From NCBI GenBank assembly GCA_003859965.1, contig RQYR01000004.1, positions 62,001-126,000 on the forward strand: a stretch of DNA of 64,000 nt, read 5' to 3'. This document shows, in pieces, positions 21,537 through 30,074 of this stretch (position 1 is its first letter; every line of letters starts with the position of its first letter). This DNA is from Comamonadaceae bacterium OH2545_COT-014 (GTDB lineage: Bacteria; Pseudomonadota; Gammaproteobacteria; Burkholderiales; Burkholderiaceae_C). The position numbers were made by a program, and so were the translations under genes. The notes beneath the pieces were generated by a model. That model ran no database searches and was not told the DNA's origin. It was given only the letters and a program-made list of their open reading frames with translations.

Positions 21537-22664
21537 TCAGATCCCCACGCTTTTGAACAGCACGGCAAACAGGGCGTCGATCAGGATCACGGCGGTGATG
21601 GCCGTGACCACCGAGGCTGTGGTGCCGCGCCCCAGGCTCTCGGTATTGGGCTTGACGCGCAGGCCGTAGTGGCAGCCGATTAGCGCAATGGCCACGCCGA
21701 ACACGGCGGATTTGCCGACCGCCAGCGTCAGGTTGGACACCTTCACTACCTTGGGCAGCGCCTCCATGAAAAAGCTGGGCGTGATGCCCAGCGTCATGTC
21801 GGCGGCCAGCATGCCGCCCAGCAGCGAGGCCAGGCTGGTCCACACCGCGATCAGCGGCATGGCAATGGCCAGCGCCAGCGCGCGCGGCATCACCAGGCGA
21901 AAGCCCGTGGAAATGCCCAGCACGCGCATGGCGTCCAGCTCCTCGGTCACGCGCATCACGCCAATTTGCGCCGTGATGGCCGAGCCGGAACGCCCGGCAA
22001 TCAGCACCGCTGCCAGCAGCGGCCCCAGCTCGCGGATGAGCGCCAGCCCCAGGATGTTGACGATGAACGCTTCCGCGCCAAAGTCGCGCAGCACCTGGCT
22101 CATCAGGTAGGCCAGAACCACGCCAATCAGAAAGCCCACCAGCGCCGTGATGGGCAGCGCCTGCGCGCCAATGTTGTACAGGTGGCCGGAGAAGTCGCGC
22201 CACGGCCCGCTGTGCGGCGCGCGCGCCAGGCGCAGCAAGTCCAGCAGCAGCTGGCCCATGAGCTGCACGAAATCGCGCACCTGGGCCAGTGCGCCTTCAA
22301 CGGCCAGGCCCAGGGCATCCACGCGCTGGCGCAGCGTGGGCGCGGCTTGCCGGGCGGGCAAGGGCGGGTGGCTGGCCACGCGGGCCAGCAGGGCGCGCTG
22401 GTCGTCGCTGGCATGCAGGGTGGCGGGCCACTGCCGGCCCCAATGGTTCCACAGCAGCAGCGCGCCCAGGTGGTCTAGGGCGGTCAGGCGGCGCAAGTCC
22501 CAGCCGGCGGGGGGCGCTTTGGCCAGCGTGCGCAGGGCGTCTTCCACGCTGCGCAGGCTGCGTTTTTGCGTGAGCGCGGCCGCCGTCCACGCGCCTTCGG
22601 GCACGGCCCATTCACCGCCCTGGTCGGCGGGCGCGCGGGTCAGACGGGGCGAGAGGCCAGGCAT
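21537..22664 (-). CDS. MlaE family ABC permease with N-terminal STAS-like domain
   Basis: In this 375-residue protein, residues about 15-95 resemble a STAS domain (WDLRRLTALDHLGALLLW). Residues about 130-375 are the MlaE permease with ITALVGFLIGVVLAYL, ELGPLLAAVLIAGRSGSAITAQIG, MRVTEELDAMRVLGI and five or six membrane helices. The fusion is common in betaproteobacteria and replaces a separate MlaB. It is the first gene of the MCE operon, followed by ATPase, MlaD and lipoprotein. The start MPGLSPRL was preferred over an upstream ATG at 22709. Confidence 0.92.
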   Translation of the reverse strand: MPGLSPRLTRAPADQGGEWAVPEGAWTAAALTQKRSLRSVEDALRTLAKAPPAGWDLRRLTALDHLGALLLWNHWGRQWPATLHASDDQRALLARVASHPPLPARQAAPTLRQRVDALGLAVEGALAQVRDFVQLMGQLLLDLLRLARAPHSGPWRDFSGHLYNIGAQALPITALVGFLIGVVLAYLMSQVLRDFGAEAFIVNILGLALIRELGPLLAAVLIAGRSGSAITAQIGVMRVTEELDAMRVLGISTGFRLVMPRALALAIAMPLIAVWTSLASLLGGMLAADMTLGITPSFFMEALPKVVKVSNLTLAVGKSAVFGVAIALIGCHYGLRVKPNTESLGRGTTASVVTAITAVILIDALFAVLFKSVGI

Positions 22665-22925
22665 GCGGGTTGTGAAAGGCAGGGGCGCCCGCCGCAAAGC
22701 GGCAAGCAAAAGGACGGTATGGGGCCGGTATAGGGGAAACGGGCAAAAAGTGCAGCAGAAAAAGTGCCAGGCTGCATGGTAGCGCGTGGCAAGCTGTGTC
22801 AGGGGGCCGAAAGTGTGCGCTCCGGTTACGCTTTTTTCCTCTTGTTTGTGCGGGCGGACACAAGGGCGGCAGAGGCAGCCATTAGGATCGTTCGATTATT
22901 CATTCATCCAAGGCAAGGAGCAAAC

Positions 22926-23450
22926 ATGGCACTGCATTTCGGCAAACGCGACAGCGAACCCACCCCGCCCCGTACCCCTGCCCCCCCGTTGGGGGCTGCC
23001 AGCACGCTGGGGTCGGCCAGCCCGGTGGCGCAGCCGTTTTCCAGTGCGGCCATGCCAAGCAGCGCTGCGGCCACCGCGGCCACGCCTGCCGCGGCCGAAA
23101 GCGGCGCCAAGCTCACCGTGGGCCCCAACATCAAGCTCAAGGGCGTGGAAATCACCGACTGCGATACGCTGGTGGTGGAAGGCACGGTGGAGGCCACGAT
23201 GGATTCGCGCGTGATCCAGATCGCCGAAAAGGGCGCGTTCAAAGGCTCGGCCGAGATCGATATCGCCGAAGTGCGTGGCCTGTTCGACGGCACGCTGACC
23301 GTGCGCCAGAAGCTGGTGATCTTTTCCACGGGCAAAGTCACCGGCAAGGTGCGCTACGGCAAGATCGTCATTGAAGAAGGCGGCCAGCTCTCCGGTGAAG
23401 TGAGCTTTGGCGCCACCGGCGGCAAGGAAGCGGCCAAGGACAGCAAGTAA
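22926..23450 (+). CDS. Bactofilin (polymer-forming cytoskeletal protein)
   Basis: Bactofilins form nucleotide-free filaments that help shape the cell or place proteins at the membrane. The 174-residue protein has a disordered Ala/Pro/Ser-rich N-terminal tail (about 1-58) and then a right-handed beta-helix core (about 60-165) with TVGPNIKLKGVEITDCDTL, VVEGTVEATMDSRVI and LTVRQKLVIFSTGKVTGKVRYG. An AAGGAG ribosome site lies at 22915-22920. It is divergent from the MCE operon, with about 260 bp between, which should hold both promoters. A strong terminator follows. Confidence 0.93.
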   Translation: MALHFGKRDSEPTPPRTPAPPLGAASTLGSASPVAQPFSSAAMPSSAAATAATPAAAESGAKLTVGPNIKLKGVEITDCDTLVVEGTVEATMDSRVIQIAEKGAFKGSAEIDIAEVRGLFDGTLTVRQKLVIFSTGKVTGKVRYGKIVIEEGGQLSGEVSFGATGGKEAAKDSK

Positions 23451-23493
23451 ACCCTGCTTTCCAGGCGCCCTGGGTGCCCGCGACCGCTGTCCC

Positions 23494-23528
23494 AAGGCTC
23501 TTGCAGAAGCAAGAGCCTTTTTCTTTTT
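23494..23528 (+). terminator. Rho-independent terminator after the bactofilin gene
   Basis: An 11-bp perfect stem, AAGGCTCTTGC with GCAAGAGCCTT, and a 4-base loop are followed by T-rich sequence. The rest of the 372-bp gap 23451-23822 shows no gene. It should hold the promoter of the two-component operon. Confidence 0.92.
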
Positions 23529-23822
23529 GGACAGGCGCGGCGCGAACCGAACGGTGAAGCCACCAGGCGGGTTGGTAAAAGGCGGGCTGGCGTCGCCGTG
23601 GTGGCGAGGCGCGACCGGCCGTGCTCAAAATGCCTGTGCAAAATCCTTGCAGCCTGCGCCAATGCCCAGCCCCCTGCGCCCACTTTGGCGGCTTGCGCTG
23701 AGCAGTCAGCGTCGTCTTTGAGAAAGACAACACTGCCCAAGTGTGCGCTTTACCCTTCTTTACCCCCGCTTCAACCGCGCGCCGTGCCGCGCGGGCACGA
23801 TGCCTTCATGCACGCCCCTGTC

Positions 23823-24527
23823 ATGAGTTCACGCCTTTTGATGATTGAGGACGATGCCCGCCTGGCGGGCATGGTGGGTGAGTACCTCACCCAGTCCGGC
23901 TTCACGGTTATGCACCGGGGCGACGGCGCCAGCGGCCTGCAGGCGCTGCAAGACAGCGCCCCAAGCCTGGTCATTCTTGACCTGATGCTGCCCGACATGG
24001 ACGGGCTGGAGCTGTGCCGCCGCATCCGTGCGCTGCCGGGCGAGGCCGCGCGCGTGCCCGTGCTCATGCTCACCGCCAAGGGCGACGCGATGGACCGCGT
24101 GATTGGCCTGGAAATCGGCGCCGACGATTACCTGCCCAAGCCGTTCGAGCCGCGTGAGCTGCTGGCGCGCATACGCGCGGTGCTGCGCCGCCATGCGCCG
24201 GGCGCCGCGCCCACGCAGCCGGTGCTGCGCTTCGGCAGCCTGGAAATCGACCGCGATGCGCGCACCGTCTGCGTGGGCGGCCAGCCGGCCGAGCTGACCA
24301 GCTACCAGTTCGACCTGCTGGTGACCCTGGCCGAACGCGCCGGCCGCGTGCTCACGCGCGAACAGATCATGGAAGCCGTGCGCGGGCGCGAGCTGGAGGC
24401 GTTTGACCGCTCCATCGACGTGCACATGGGCCGCATCCGCGCCGCCATCGAAGCGGATGTGAAGCACCCCAGGCGCATTCTCACTGTGCGCGGCGTGGGC
24501 TACGTCTTCGCCCGCCAGCAAGACTGA
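23823..24527 (+). CDS. OmpR-family response regulator
   Basis: This 234-residue regulator has a receiver domain (about 1-115) with the acidic pair EDD, the phosphorylated Asp in LVILDLMLPDMDG, and KP in DDYLPKPFEPRELLARI. A winged-helix DNA-binding domain fills the rest, with RAGRVLTREQIMEAV and ILTVRGVGYVF. The start MSSRLLMIEDD fits the family; an in-frame ATG at 23808 would add five residues. It is followed by its likely partner kinase, 19 bp downstream. The stimulus is not evident; the pair resembles RstAB/CpxAR in layout. Confidence 0.92.
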   Translation: MSSRLLMIEDDARLAGMVGEYLTQSGFTVMHRGDGASGLQALQDSAPSLVILDLMLPDMDGLELCRRIRALPGEAARVPVLMLTAKGDAMDRVIGLEIGADDYLPKPFEPRELLARIRAVLRRHAPGAAPTQPVLRFGSLEIDRDARTVCVGGQPAELTSYQFDLLVTLAERAGRVLTREQIMEAVRGRELEAFDRSIDVHMGRIRAAIEADVKHPRRILTVRGVGYVFARQQD

Positions 24528-24546
24528 ACCGACCCGGGGCGCCGGC

Positions 24547-25812
24547 ATGGCCATGCGCGACAACCTGGTAACCCGGCGCCTGTACGTGCGCATCTGGCTG
24601 GCCGTGGCCGCCTGCGTGACCGTGCTGGGCCTGCTCATCGCCTGGGGCTGGCACGCCGCCGAGGCCGAACGCGAACGCCAGCGGGAGCGGGAAAGGGAGC
24701 GCGAGGGCGACACCGAGCTGCGCCCCGGCGCGCCGCCGCGCACGCTCATCGTGCGCGGCGCAGACGGCCAGCCCGTGGGCCGCGCCGAATGGCAGCGCCG
24801 CGGCGGCACGGCCGAACTCACCCTGACGCTGGCCGATGGCCAGACCCTGCACGTGCAACGCGCGCCGCGTGCCCCGCATGCACCGCCGCACGGCATGCAC
24901 CGCCGGGGGGGGCGCGACAACGCGCCGCCGTTCTGGCTGCGCCCGCCTTACGGTTTTTTGTGGGTCATCGCCCTGGCCGGGCTGGCGGTGATGGCCGGCG
25001 TGTACCCCGTGGCGCGCCGCCTCACCCAGCGGCTGGAACGCCTGCAACGCGGCGTGCAGCAGTGGGGCGCGGGTGACTTGGCCGTGCGCGTGCCGGAGGA
25101 CGGGCATGACGAAGTGGCCGATCTCTCACGCCGCTTCAATGCCGCCGCCGCCCGCATCGAGGCGCTGATGGCCGCGCAGCGGTCGCTGCTGGCCAACGCC
25201 TCGCACGAGCTGCGCTCGCCGCTGGCACGCATCCGCATGGCGCTGGAGCTGATGGGCGAGCGCCCCGGCCCCGCCGTGCACGCCGAGCTGGCGCGCAACA
25301 TTGCCGAGCTGGATCAGCTCATCGACGAAATCCTGCTGGCCAGCCGCCTGGACGCCCAGGAGGCCGACCTGGGCACGGTGGAGGCGGTGGACCTGACGGG
25401 TCTGCTGGCCGAGGAATGCGCGCGCGTGAGCGCCACCTTCACGCTGGCCCCCGGCACGCCCGCCAGCGCCACCGTGCCCGGCGTGGCCAAGCTGCTGCGC
25501 CGCGCCGTGCGCAACCTGCTGGAAAACGCGGGCCGCCACGGCGCGCCTGACGGCGTGCACGCCGAGCTGGCCTGGCAGGACGGCCATGCGCTGATCCATG
25601 TCAGCGACCACGGCCCCGGCGTGCCCCCGGCGCTGCGCGAGCGCATCTTCGAGCCGTTTTTCCGCCTGCCCGGCGCCAGCGAGCGTGAAGGCGGCGTGGG
25701 GCTGGGCCTGGCGCTGGTGCGCTCCATCGCCCAGCGCCACGGGGGGCAGGTGCGCTGTGCGGAGCGCCCTGGCGGGGGAGCGCGCTTTACCTTGCGGTTG
25801 CCGGTGGCGTGA
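24547..25812 (+). CDS. Sensor histidine kinase
   Basis: The protein has 421 residues. Membrane helices at about 15-35 and 137-156 enclose a periplasmic region (about 40-135) that is rich in Arg, Glu, Pro and His and starts with an Arg-Glu repeat. Then come HAMP (about 157-210), the phosphoacceptor block NASHELRSPLARIRMALELM, and a HATPase domain with NLLENAGRHG, SDHGPGVP and GVGLGLALVRSIAQRHGG. The His-rich periplasmic region (APHAPPHGMHRR) might bind metal, but that is speculation. It sits with the OmpR-type regulator. Confidence 0.92.
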   Translation: MAMRDNLVTRRLYVRIWLAVAACVTVLGLLIAWGWHAAEAERERQREREREREGDTELRPGAPPRTLIVRGADGQPVGRAEWQRRGGTAELTLTLADGQTLHVQRAPRAPHAPPHGMHRRGGRDNAPPFWLRPPYGFLWVIALAGLAVMAGVYPVARRLTQRLERLQRGVQQWGAGDLAVRVPEDGHDEVADLSRRFNAAAARIEALMAAQRSLLANASHELRSPLARIRMALELMGERPGPAVHAELARNIAELDQLIDEILLASRLDAQEADLGTVEAVDLTGLLAEECARVSATFTLAPGTPASATVPGVAKLLRRAVRNLLENAGRHGAPDGVHAELAWQDGHALIHVSDHGPGVPPALRERIFEPFFRLPGASEREGGVGLGLALVRSIAQRHGGQVRCAERPGGGARFTLRLPVA

Positions 25813-25926
25813 GTGGGGGGCGGGGTTTTTTTCGGGCCGTTGTTGTGAAGCGGTGGCATTGCGCCCGGTAGCAACCTTCCGTGCTTGATCGAAGGGTAGA
25901 GGCCGGGATGTGCGCCCGGCGGCGCA

Positions 25927-25959
25927 CCTACTTTTCTTTTCTTGCCAAAGAAAAGTAGG
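25927..25959. repeat. Intergenic palindromic repeat
   Basis: CCTACTTTTCTTT and AAAGAAAAGTAGG form a perfect 13-bp inverted repeat with a 7-base loop. Such sequences are scattered in many Burkholderiales and Xanthomonadales genomes, as I recall. It sits in the 352-bp gap 25813-26164, between the kinase and the convergent FAD oxidoreductase gene, and could serve as a terminator. Confidence 0.6.
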
Positions 25960-26086
25960 CAAAAGAAAGGCGCCCCCACTGTCTGCGACCCCCTTCGCTG
26001 CGCTACGGGGCCGCCAGCACAGGCGCAGCCAGAGGGGCGCTTGAATACACTTCGGGCTATCGCTGCGCTCGGCCCTGGGTTTTTCT

Positions 26087-26110
26087 CCCTCTCCCGCTGG
26101 CGGGAGAGGG
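26087..26110. repeat. REP-like palindrome
   Basis: CCCTCTCCCGC, a TG spacer and GCGGGAGAGGG form a perfect 11-bp inverted repeat, followed by TTGGGGTGAGGG. This motif is a common REP-type element in proteobacteria. It shares the gap with the palindrome at 25927. I see no gene there. Confidence 0.65.
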
Positions 26111-26164
26111 TTGGGGTGAGGGCGGGGTGCGGGCGCGGCAGTGTGCTTCGGGGCCGTGCCCGGC

Positions 26165-27901
26165 TCAACCCCCCGCCATCGCGCGGGCCACGGCTTCGCC
26201 GACCTTGATGCCGTCCACGCCGGCGGAGAGGATGCCGCCGGCGTAGCCAGCGCCTTCGCCGGCGGGGTAGAGGCCGGGGGTGCTGATGCTCTGGAAATCG
26301 TCGCCGCGCGTGATGCGCAGTGGCGATGAGGTGCGCGTTTCCACGCCGGTGAGCACGGCGTCGGGCAGGTCGAACCCGGCGATCTTGCGGCCGAAGGCGG
26401 GCAGGGCCTCGCGCAGCGCGGCGCTGGCCCAGGGGGGCAGGGCGGGGTTCAGGTCGGTAAGCGTCACGCCCGGCTTGTAGGAAGGCTGCACGCTGCCCAG
26501 CGCGGTGGAGGGGCGCTGCGCCAGAAAGTCGCCCACGCGCTGCGCCGGGGCGTTGTAGTTGCCGCCGCCCAGCACGTAGGCGGCGGATTCGAGCTGGCGC
26601 TGCAGCACGATGGCGGCCAGCGGGTGCACGGCGCCAGCGGGCAGCGCTTCGGCGCCGAAGCTGGCGCCCAGCGTGGCTTCGAACGCGGCGGCGTCGCGCG
26701 GGTAGTCGGCCGGGGTGATGCCGACCACCAGGCCGGCGTTGGCGTTGCGTTCGGCGCGCGAGTACTGGCTCATGCCGTTGGTGACCACGCGCTGCGGCTC
26801 GCTGGTGGCGGCCACCACGGTGCCGCCCGGGCACATGCAGAAGCTGTAGACGCTGCGGCCGGCGGCCAGCCCCTCGCGCGCGTGGTGCACCAGCCGGTAT
26901 TCGGCCGCGCCCAGCAGCGGGTGGCCGGCGTGGCGGCCCCAGCGGGCGCGGTCGATCAGGCTTTGCGGGTGTTCGATGCGAAAGCCCAGCGAGAAGGGCT
27001 TGGCCTCCATGGCCACGCCGTGCGCGTGCAGCATGCAGAAGGTGTCGCGCGCGCTGTGGCCCAGGGCGATGACCACGTGGTCGCTGCGCAGCTCGTGCGT
27101 TTGCTGCGTGGCCAGGTCCAGCGCGCGCACGCCGCGCACGCGCCCTTGCTCGATGATGAGCCCGCTCAGGCGCTGGCGAAAGCGCACCTCGCCGCCCAGC
27201 GCGATGATTTGCGCGCGCAGGTGCTGCACCATCTTCACCAGCTTGAAGGTGCCGATGTGCGGGTGCGCTTCGTACAGGATTTCGGGCGGCGCGCCCGCGG
27301 CCACGAACTCCTCAAGCACCTTGCGGCCCAGGTGGCGCGGGTCCTTGATCTGGCTGTAGAGCTTGCCATCGCTGAAGGTGCCGGCGCCGCCTTCGCCGAA
27401 CTGCACGTTGCTCTCGGGGTCGAGCACGCGGCGGCGCCACAGGCCCCAGGTGTCTTGCGTGCGCTCGCGCACGGCCTTGCCGCGCTCCAGCACGATGGGG
27501 CGAAAGCCCATTTGCGCCAGCGCCAGCGCGGCAAAGATGCCGCAGGGGCCAAAGCCCACGACGATGGGCCGCTGCGCCAGCGCGGCGGGCGCAGCGGACG
27601 CGGCCACGGGCGGGCGCCAGGCCATGTCGGGCGTGGGCTGCACGTGCGGGTGCGCGGCGTGGCGCGCCAGCAGCGCCGCCGCTTGTGCGGGGTCGGCCAG
27701 CGTCACGTCGAGGATGTACACCGCGCGCGGCTCGGCATGGCGCGCGTCGAAACTGCGCTTGTGCACCTGCACGCGGGCAATGGCGGCCAGCGGCACGCCC
27801 AGCGCCTGCGCGGCCTGCTCGGCCAGGGCGGCTTCGGGGTGCTGATCGGGCTCCAGCGGCAGGGCCGAGAGGGGCAGTTTGATTTCAGACAGGCGAATCA
27901 T
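26165..27901 (-). CDS. FAD-dependent oxidoreductase (COG2509-type dehydrogenase)
   Basis: The protein has 578 residues. After an N-terminal alpha/beta domain (about 1-95), a Rossmann motif VVGFGPCGIFAALALAQMG binds FAD. Other family blocks are QFGEGGAGTFSDGKLYSQI, HIGTFKLVKMVQHLR, FCMCPGGTVVAATSEP and, near the C-terminus, STPGLYPAGEGAGYAGGI. This is the uncharacterised FAD dehydrogenase family; the substrate is not known. The start at 27901 gives MIRLSEIKLPL, the conserved beginning. The longer frame runs into the promoter region and a repeat. Confidence 0.9.
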   Translation of the reverse strand: MIRLSEIKLPLSALPLEPDQHPEAALAEQAAQALGVPLAAIARVQVHKRSFDARHAEPRAVYILDVTLADPAQAAALLARHAAHPHVQPTPDMAWRPPVAASAAPAALAQRPIVVGFGPCGIFAALALAQMGFRPIVLERGKAVRERTQDTWGLWRRRVLDPESNVQFGEGGAGTFSDGKLYSQIKDPRHLGRKVLEEFVAAGAPPEILYEAHPHIGTFKLVKMVQHLRAQIIALGGEVRFRQRLSGLIIEQGRVRGVRALDLATQQTHELRSDHVVIALGHSARDTFCMLHAHGVAMEAKPFSLGFRIEHPQSLIDRARWGRHAGHPLLGAAEYRLVHHAREGLAAGRSVYSFCMCPGGTVVAATSEPQRVVTNGMSQYSRAERNANAGLVVGITPADYPRDAAAFEATLGASFGAEALPAGAVHPLAAIVLQRQLESAAYVLGGGNYNAPAQRVGDFLAQRPSTALGSVQPSYKPGVTLTDLNPALPPWASAALREALPAFGRKIAGFDLPDAVLTGVETRTSSPLRITRGDDFQSISTPGLYPAGEGAGYAGGILSAGVDGIKVGEAVARAMAGG

Positions 27902-27960
27902 GGGCAGGCTTGTGGCAATCAAGCAAAACGGGGCGGCATCATAGCCGGGCGGCTTGTTTG

Positions 27961-28013
27961 CTATTGAAAAAATAGCTTCCATGGCCGTATTGACGGCCCC
28001 AAAGGCCATTTTG
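27961..28013 (+). repeat. Short AT-rich hairpin repeat, family 2 copy
   Basis: CTATTGAAAAAATAGC, then GGCCGTattgACGGCC and CCAAAGGCCATTTT, form the clearest copy of the family. It lies between the divergent FAD oxidoreductase and acetyltransferase genes. Confidence 0.8.
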
Positions 28014-28047
28014 ATGCCCAATGCCGGTTGCGCCATACTCGCCATTC

Positions 28048-28761
28048 ATGACGGTTTGCGATGCCTCTTCCCCTTTCGGCCCGCCCGGCCCCTGGCCCGC
28101 CAGCGCCCGGCTGCGCTTGCGCGAGTTCGACAGCGCCGACATCGCCGACGTGCAGCGCATGCACCAGGACGCCCGCGTGCGCGCGCAGCTGGTGGATGAC
28201 GTGCCGCTGCACGAAGCCGCGCGCGCCGCCGCCTTCGTGCAAGGCATGCGCGCCTTCTACCGCGAACACGAGGGCACCGGCATCTGGTGCGCCGAACGCG
28301 CCGTGCCGCCCGACCCGGACAGCGTGGCCGAGGCGCGCGCCGCCTTTGCTGCCGGCGAGATCGAAGCGCCCCTGCTCGCGCTGGTGGAAGCGCCCACCTG
28401 GCGCTTTTGCGGCTGGTTCAGCCTGGTGCATGTGCAGCACGCGCCGCAGGAGGTGGAAATTGGCGCCCGCCTGCGGCCCGAGGCCTGGTGCGGCACGCTG
28501 GCGCTGGACGGCGGCGAATGGCTGCTGGCGCGCGCCTTCGCCCAGCCCGGCCGGGCGCGCGTGTTCGGCTATTGCGATCCGGCCAACCGCTCGGCCGCGC
28601 ACTGCCTGCGCGCCCTGGGCTTCAGCGCCGCGGGCACGGCCCCCTACAACGGCCACACCGCGGCGGCCTTTGTGCTCACGCGCGAGGAGTGGCAGGCCAG
28701 CCGCGAGCTGCCACGGCGCGAACGGTTGCGCCGCGCCAGCTGCACCAGCCGCGCGGCCTGA
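28048..28761 (+). CDS. GNAT family N-acetyltransferase
   Basis: The protein has 237 residues and resembles the RimJ/RimL type: PWPASARLRLREFDSADIADV at the N-terminus, WFSLVHVQHAPQEVEIGARLRPEAWCGTLALDGGEWLLARAF in pieces through the middle, and PANRSAAHCLRALGFSAAGTAPY, the usual end of the acetyl-CoA-binding fold. The substrate is unknown. The ATG at 28048 was chosen because the one at 28021 would start close to the repeat. Confidence 0.75.
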   Translation: MTVCDASSPFGPPGPWPASARLRLREFDSADIADVQRMHQDARVRAQLVDDVPLHEAARAAAFVQGMRAFYREHEGTGIWCAERAVPPDPDSVAEARAAFAAGEIEAPLLALVEAPTWRFCGWFSLVHVQHAPQEVEIGARLRPEAWCGTLALDGGEWLLARAFAQPGRARVFGYCDPANRSAAHCLRALGFSAAGTAPYNGHTAAAFVLTREEWQASRELPRRERLRRASCTSRAA

Positions 28762-28816
28762 AGCCTGGCGGCCTGTGCCGTGCTGCGCTGTGGCCAGCGC
28801 CGCCGTCAGCGCACCA

Positions 28817-29743
28817 TCAAGGCGCGGGCAGGGCCATGACCATGCCCGAAGCCCGGGTGGAATCGGCCGGAAAGCCTTCGTTGATGACCAGTGCCAGGCC
28901 TTTCGCGTCGGCGGGCAGCACGCCCTGAAAGCGCAGATCGCCCGTGAATGTGCTGTTGTTGGCCAGGGGCAGCGTGGGGCTGTCGGGCGGGCGCTGCAGC
29001 ATGAAGCGCTGGCCGGAGGCGGTGCGCAAATAGGTTTCGCCGCCCGCCAGTTGCGTGCCCTCGGGGCGGCGGCGGTGGCTGTAGGCCACGCTCACGGCCA
29101 GCCGGGTGTGGTTGGCTTCGCGGTGGACGGATTGAACCTGCACCAGCAGGCCGCCCGCGTTGCCCGCCTGCACCGGGTAGCGCGCCGAGGCGTCGAGCGT
29201 GGCCGGGTCGGCGCCCACGCGCCGCACCTTCAGCTGCGCCTGCAAGGGGGGCGGCAAGGCGATGGGCAGACGCAGGCTGGGGCCGCGCACGCTGTCGGCG
29301 GCATTGCCTTCGTTGACGACAAGCGTGACGTGCTGCGTGCCGGCCGGAATGGCGCCCAGAAAGGTCAGCGTCTTTTCCACGGAGGCGTTGTTGGCGATTT
29401 GCAGCACGCGGTCATCGTCTGGACGCTTGAGCCACAGGCGCTCGCCGTGGTCGGTGAGCAAAAAGGTGTCGCTGTTGGCCAGTTGCGCTCCCTGGGGCCG
29501 GCGCTGGTTGGCGAAGGAAACGTGCAGGTGCAGCACCGTGTGGTCGGGCTGCGCGGCCAGGCTCTTGGCGCGCAGGTGCCAGCCGCCTTGGCTGCTGGTT
29601 TGCGCCTGCAGCGGCACGGGCTGGGCCGGCGCTGGCTGGGCATGGGCGGTTTGCCAGGGCAAGGTGGCCATGCAAACCAGTGCGGCGGCCAGCCATGTGC
29701 CGGATGGGAGCCGCCGGGCGGCTTGGCTGCGAAAGTGTTTCAT
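28817..29743 (-). CDS. Secreted protein of two tandem homologous domains, function unknown
   Basis: I do not recognise a named family. The protein has 308 residues: a signal peptide (about 1-35, ending AHA), then two copies of about 105 residues, at 56-163 and 199-305. They share the pattern R[RP]x[EG]xQLAxxxTxLxxxxGxRxxLxRPxD, then LxIANNxxx, a hydrophobic strand, PAxxxxxxLVxNEGxxADS. The pattern suggests a beta-sandwich domain. The gene is monocistronic, 55 bp beyond the convergent acetyltransferase gene. Low cysteine content and the signal peptide suggest a periplasmic or secreted place. Confidence 0.6.
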   Translation of the reverse strand: MKHFRSQAARRLPSGTWLAAALVCMATLPWQTAHAQPAPAQPVPLQAQTSSQGGWHLRAKSLAAQPDHTVLHLHVSFANQRRPQGAQLANSDTFLLTDHGERLWLKRPDDDRVLQIANNASVEKTLTFLGAIPAGTQHVTLVVNEGNAADSVRGPSLRLPIALPPPLQAQLKVRRVGADPATLDASARYPVQAGNAGGLLVQVQSVHREANHTRLAVSVAYSHRRRPEGTQLAGGETYLRTASGQRFMLQRPPDSPTLPLANNSTFTGDLRFQGVLPADAKGLALVINEGFPADSTRASGMVMALPAP

Positions 29744-30074
29744 GCGCGTGCCTTCCTGTGAGGAGATGGGGGAAGCCTGGCTTGCGCCAGCGCATCGGCG
29801 GCAACGGAGACGCCGCAGCCGCCGTCTGGCGTGCCAGAAAGCGCTGGCAGTCTATGCCCCGTCCGGGGTGGATGCAAGGCAGGGCAGGGCGGGCGAGCCT
29901 GCGGCAGATGGGCTGCTGGCCCCCGCCCTCTTGCGCCGGCGCACGCCCAGGGCGGCGACCGGCGTGAACGGCGGCCGGGTAGGTATGCTGGCGGCAGGCC
30001 AAGGCGGGGCGCTGGTTCGGCGCCATGGCCCATGATCTGCGCCTCCGGCATGTCTTGAAGGGAAATATGGTCGC
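29744..30074. other. 331-bp divergent intergenic region
   Basis: This region separates the secreted two-domain protein and the PatZ-like gene, which point away from each other, so both promoters should lie here. I see no gene, hairpin terminator or repeat, and no convincing -10/-35 pair. Confidence 0.5.
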
